A stretch of 6,057 nt of DNA. Source: Pseudomonadota bacterium. GTDB taxonomy: Bacteria; Pseudomonadota; Alphaproteobacteria; Caulobacterales; Caulobacteraceae. Positions 4,977-6,057 of this stretch are shown one piece after another; the stretch's first letter is position 1, and every line of letters begins with the position of its first letter. The stretch is from assembly GCA_023445955.1 (NCBI GenBank), contig JAEXJH010000405.1:1-6057 (forward strand), written 5' to 3'. The translations under genes and the position numbers were made by a program. The notes under the pieces were generated by a model. That model had not been told where the DNA came from. It ran no database searches and saw only the letters and a program-made list of their open reading frames with translations.

Positions 4977-5861
4977 TTACCGAAACGCCGGCTCTTCCCA
5001 CTCCGGCCAGATGTCCGGCAGGTCGCTTGAGACCTTGTTCGGATAGACCGGCGCGCGCTTTTCCAGGAACGAGGTCACGCCCTCCTTGGCGTCGCCGGAC
5101 GAGCCGCGCGACTGGATGGCCCGGCTGTCGGCCTTGTGGGCCTCCATCGGATGGGCCGCGCCAGCCATGCGCCACAGCAGCTGACGGGTCAGGGTGACCG
5201 AGACGGGCGCGGTGTTGTCGGCGATCTCGCGAGCCAGGGCGCGGGCGGCGGGCAGCAGTTCGTCGGGCGCGTGCAGCGAGCGGACAAGGCCCTTTTCCAG
5301 CGCCTCGGACGCCGGGAACACGCGGCCGGTGTAGCACCACTCCAGCGCCGTCTGCAGGCCCACCAGGCGCGGCAGGAACCAGCTGGACGCGGCTTCCGGA
5401 TTGATGCCGCGACGGGCGAAGACGAAGCCGAACTTGGCCTCGGTCGAGGCCAGGCGGATATCCATCGGCAGCTGCATGGTCACGCCCACGCCGACCGCCG
5501 CGCCGTTGATCGCGCCGATGATGGGTTTCAGGCTCTCGTACATCCGCAGGGTCACGCGACCGCCGCCGTCGCGATAAATGTCGCCGACCTTGCCCTCTTC
5601 GCGTTCCAGCGCCTGGGGATTGGTGCGGTCGAAGGTGGCCCCGCCGGCGCCGAGATCCGCCCCCGCGCAGAACGCCCGGCCCGCGCCGGTGATGATCACC
5701 ACCTTCACCGCGTCGTCGGCGTCGGTGACGTCCAGCACCTCCAGCATGTCCTTCATCATCCGGGCGGTGAAGGCGTTCATCCGGTCCGGGCGGTTCAGGG
5801 TGATCGTCGCGATCCCGTCCTCGACGTCGTACAGGATGGTCTCGAAGGTGGGTTGCGACAT
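4977..5861 (-). CDS. Enoyl-CoA hydratase/isomerase (crotonase) family protein
   Basis: This 294-residue protein has the crotonase fold, which binds acyl-CoA thioesters in the cytoplasm. Visible landmarks are ATITLNRPDRMNAF (18-31), the first oxyanion-hole segment AFCAGADLG (63-71), IIGAINGAAVGVGVTMQLPMDIRLAS (114-139) carrying the second oxyanion glycine, FGFVFARRGINPEAASSWFLPRLVG (144-168), and the C-terminal helices. The two glutamates of classical hydratases (Glu144 and Glu164 in rat) appear to be replaced by Thr128 and Phe148. Glu156 in INPEAASS instead sits where delta3-delta2-enoyl-CoA isomerases such as yeast Eci1 carry their catalytic acid (GLITEGG) and where PaaG has Asp (GLIPDCGG). 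Isomerase or another acyl-CoA reaction is therefore as likely as hydration. ATG 5861 has GGAG 7 nt upstream, a good ribosome-binding site. The length is somewhat above the usual 255-270 because of the insert around 73-105. The pathway (fatty-acid or aromatic degradation) is not shown by its neighbours. Confidence 0.9.
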   Translation of the reverse strand: MSQPTFETILYDVEDGIATITLNRPDRMNAFTARMMKDMLEVLDVTDADDAVKVVIITGAGRAFCAGADLGAGGATFDRTNPQALEREEGKVGDIYRDGGGRVTLRMYESLKPIIGAINGAAVGVGVTMQLPMDIRLASTEAKFGFVFARRGINPEAASSWFLPRLVGLQTALEWCYTGRVFPASEALEKGLVRSLHAPDELLPAARALAREIADNTAPVSVTLTRQLLWRMAGAAHPMEAHKADSRAIQSRGSSGDAKEGVTSFLEKRAPVYPNKVSSDLPDIWPEWEEPAFR

Positions 5862-5868
5862 GGGTTCT

Positions 5869-5872
5869 CTCC
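5869..5872 (-). promoter_or_regulatory. Ribosome-binding site of the crotonase gene
   Basis: GGAG, within GCGGAGAG on the minus strand, precedes ATG 5861 by 7 nt. It is the clearest Shine-Dalgarno sequence in the window and fixes the start. Confidence 0.7.
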
Positions 5873-5922
5873 GCTTTTCGGACAGTCAAACATGCGTATG
5901 AATTAAGGGCAATCGCCGAAAG

Positions 5923-6057
5923 CGCCCCCTCCGTCTCGCTGCGTATCCGCAGCGATCCACCTGCCCCGGTTCACGAGGGGGGAGAAGGTCGCTTTCCTCC
6001 TGCCCCGCTTGCGGGGGAGGTGGCGCGGCGCCGATAGGCGACGTGACGGAGGGGGCG
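5923..6057. repeat. Structured intergenic repeat-like element with 13-bp terminal inverted repeats
   Basis: CGCCCCCTCCGTC at 5923-5935 is exactly inverted at 6045-6057, enclosing about 109 bp without a credible gene. Inside lie a perfect 8-bp hairpin (TCGCTGCG/CGCAGCGA, 5936-5955, loop TATC), a CCCC/GGGG pair around 5964-5982, and a hairpin of CCCCGC/GCGGGG at 6003-6016 flanked by CCTC and GAGG. This resembles the GC-rich REP- or MITE-like intergenic elements I recall from Caulobacterales genomes; only one copy is in the window, so repetition is inferred. It starts about 60 bp upstream of the crotonase start codon and could act as a terminator for a gene beyond the edge. Confidence 0.65.

Noticed and set aside
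3739..5046. A 435-codon open frame on the plus strand, longer than the gene opposite it
   Set aside because: Its translation is rich in Gln, His, Gly and Arg without domain-like patterning, typical of the antisense of a high-GC gene. The minus-strand frame gives a coherent helical DUF2336-like protein, so the plus frame is treated as a shadow.
5136..5906. A 256-codon plus-strand frame opposite the crotonase gene
   Set aside because: The opposite strand has a clear crotonase with conserved motifs and a good ribosome-binding site; the plus-strand translation is low in hydrophobic structure and rich in Gln, His, Arg and Gly.

Overview
The window looks like a high-GC alphaproteobacterial chromosome of the Caulobacter type. 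Evidence for this is the divergent flgB / fliO-fliP arrangement with a CtrA-type box (TTAA-N7-TTAA) between the two operons, a MucR/Ros-family regulator, a DUF2336 protein and a PAS_5-type protein (both mostly alphaproteobacterial), and a GC-rich intergenic repeat at the right edge. Species identity is inferred from gene order and protein style, not from a search.

Layout: 1-184 holds the 5' end of flgB (minus strand, cut by the window edge). 185-296 is a divergent control region. 297-1405 is fliO-fliP (plus), with a one-base stop/start overlap. 1431-2342 is a ribokinase-like PfkB sugar kinase (plus), 25 bp after fliP. It converges on a PAS-like protein (2355-2843, minus) across a 12-bp gap lying beside an 18-bp perfect palindrome. 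Next, all on the minus strand, come a MucR-family regulator (3047-3469) with candidate terminators downstream, a DUF2336 protein (3697-4920) and a crotonase-fold enzyme (4977-5861). The right edge (5923-6057) is a non-coding repeat-like element bounded by a perfect 13-bp inverted repeat.

How the genes fit together: FlgB (proximal rod) and FliO/FliP (export gate and its assembly factor) are early flagellar products, and the CtrA box ties them to the cell-cycle programme. MucR proteins act in the same cell-cycle circuitry in Caulobacter, but nothing here shows that this copy controls the neighbouring flagellar genes. The kinase, PAS protein, DUF2336 protein and crotonase look like ordinary chromosomal genes with no evident shared pathway. 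No gene-free stretch exceeds 300 bp. I see no defence system, phage, transposase, CRISPR array, tRNA or rRNA. The most useful leads are the unusual active site of the crotonase, the single CtrA box between divergent operons, the degenerate zinc site in MucR and the structured repeat at the right edge.
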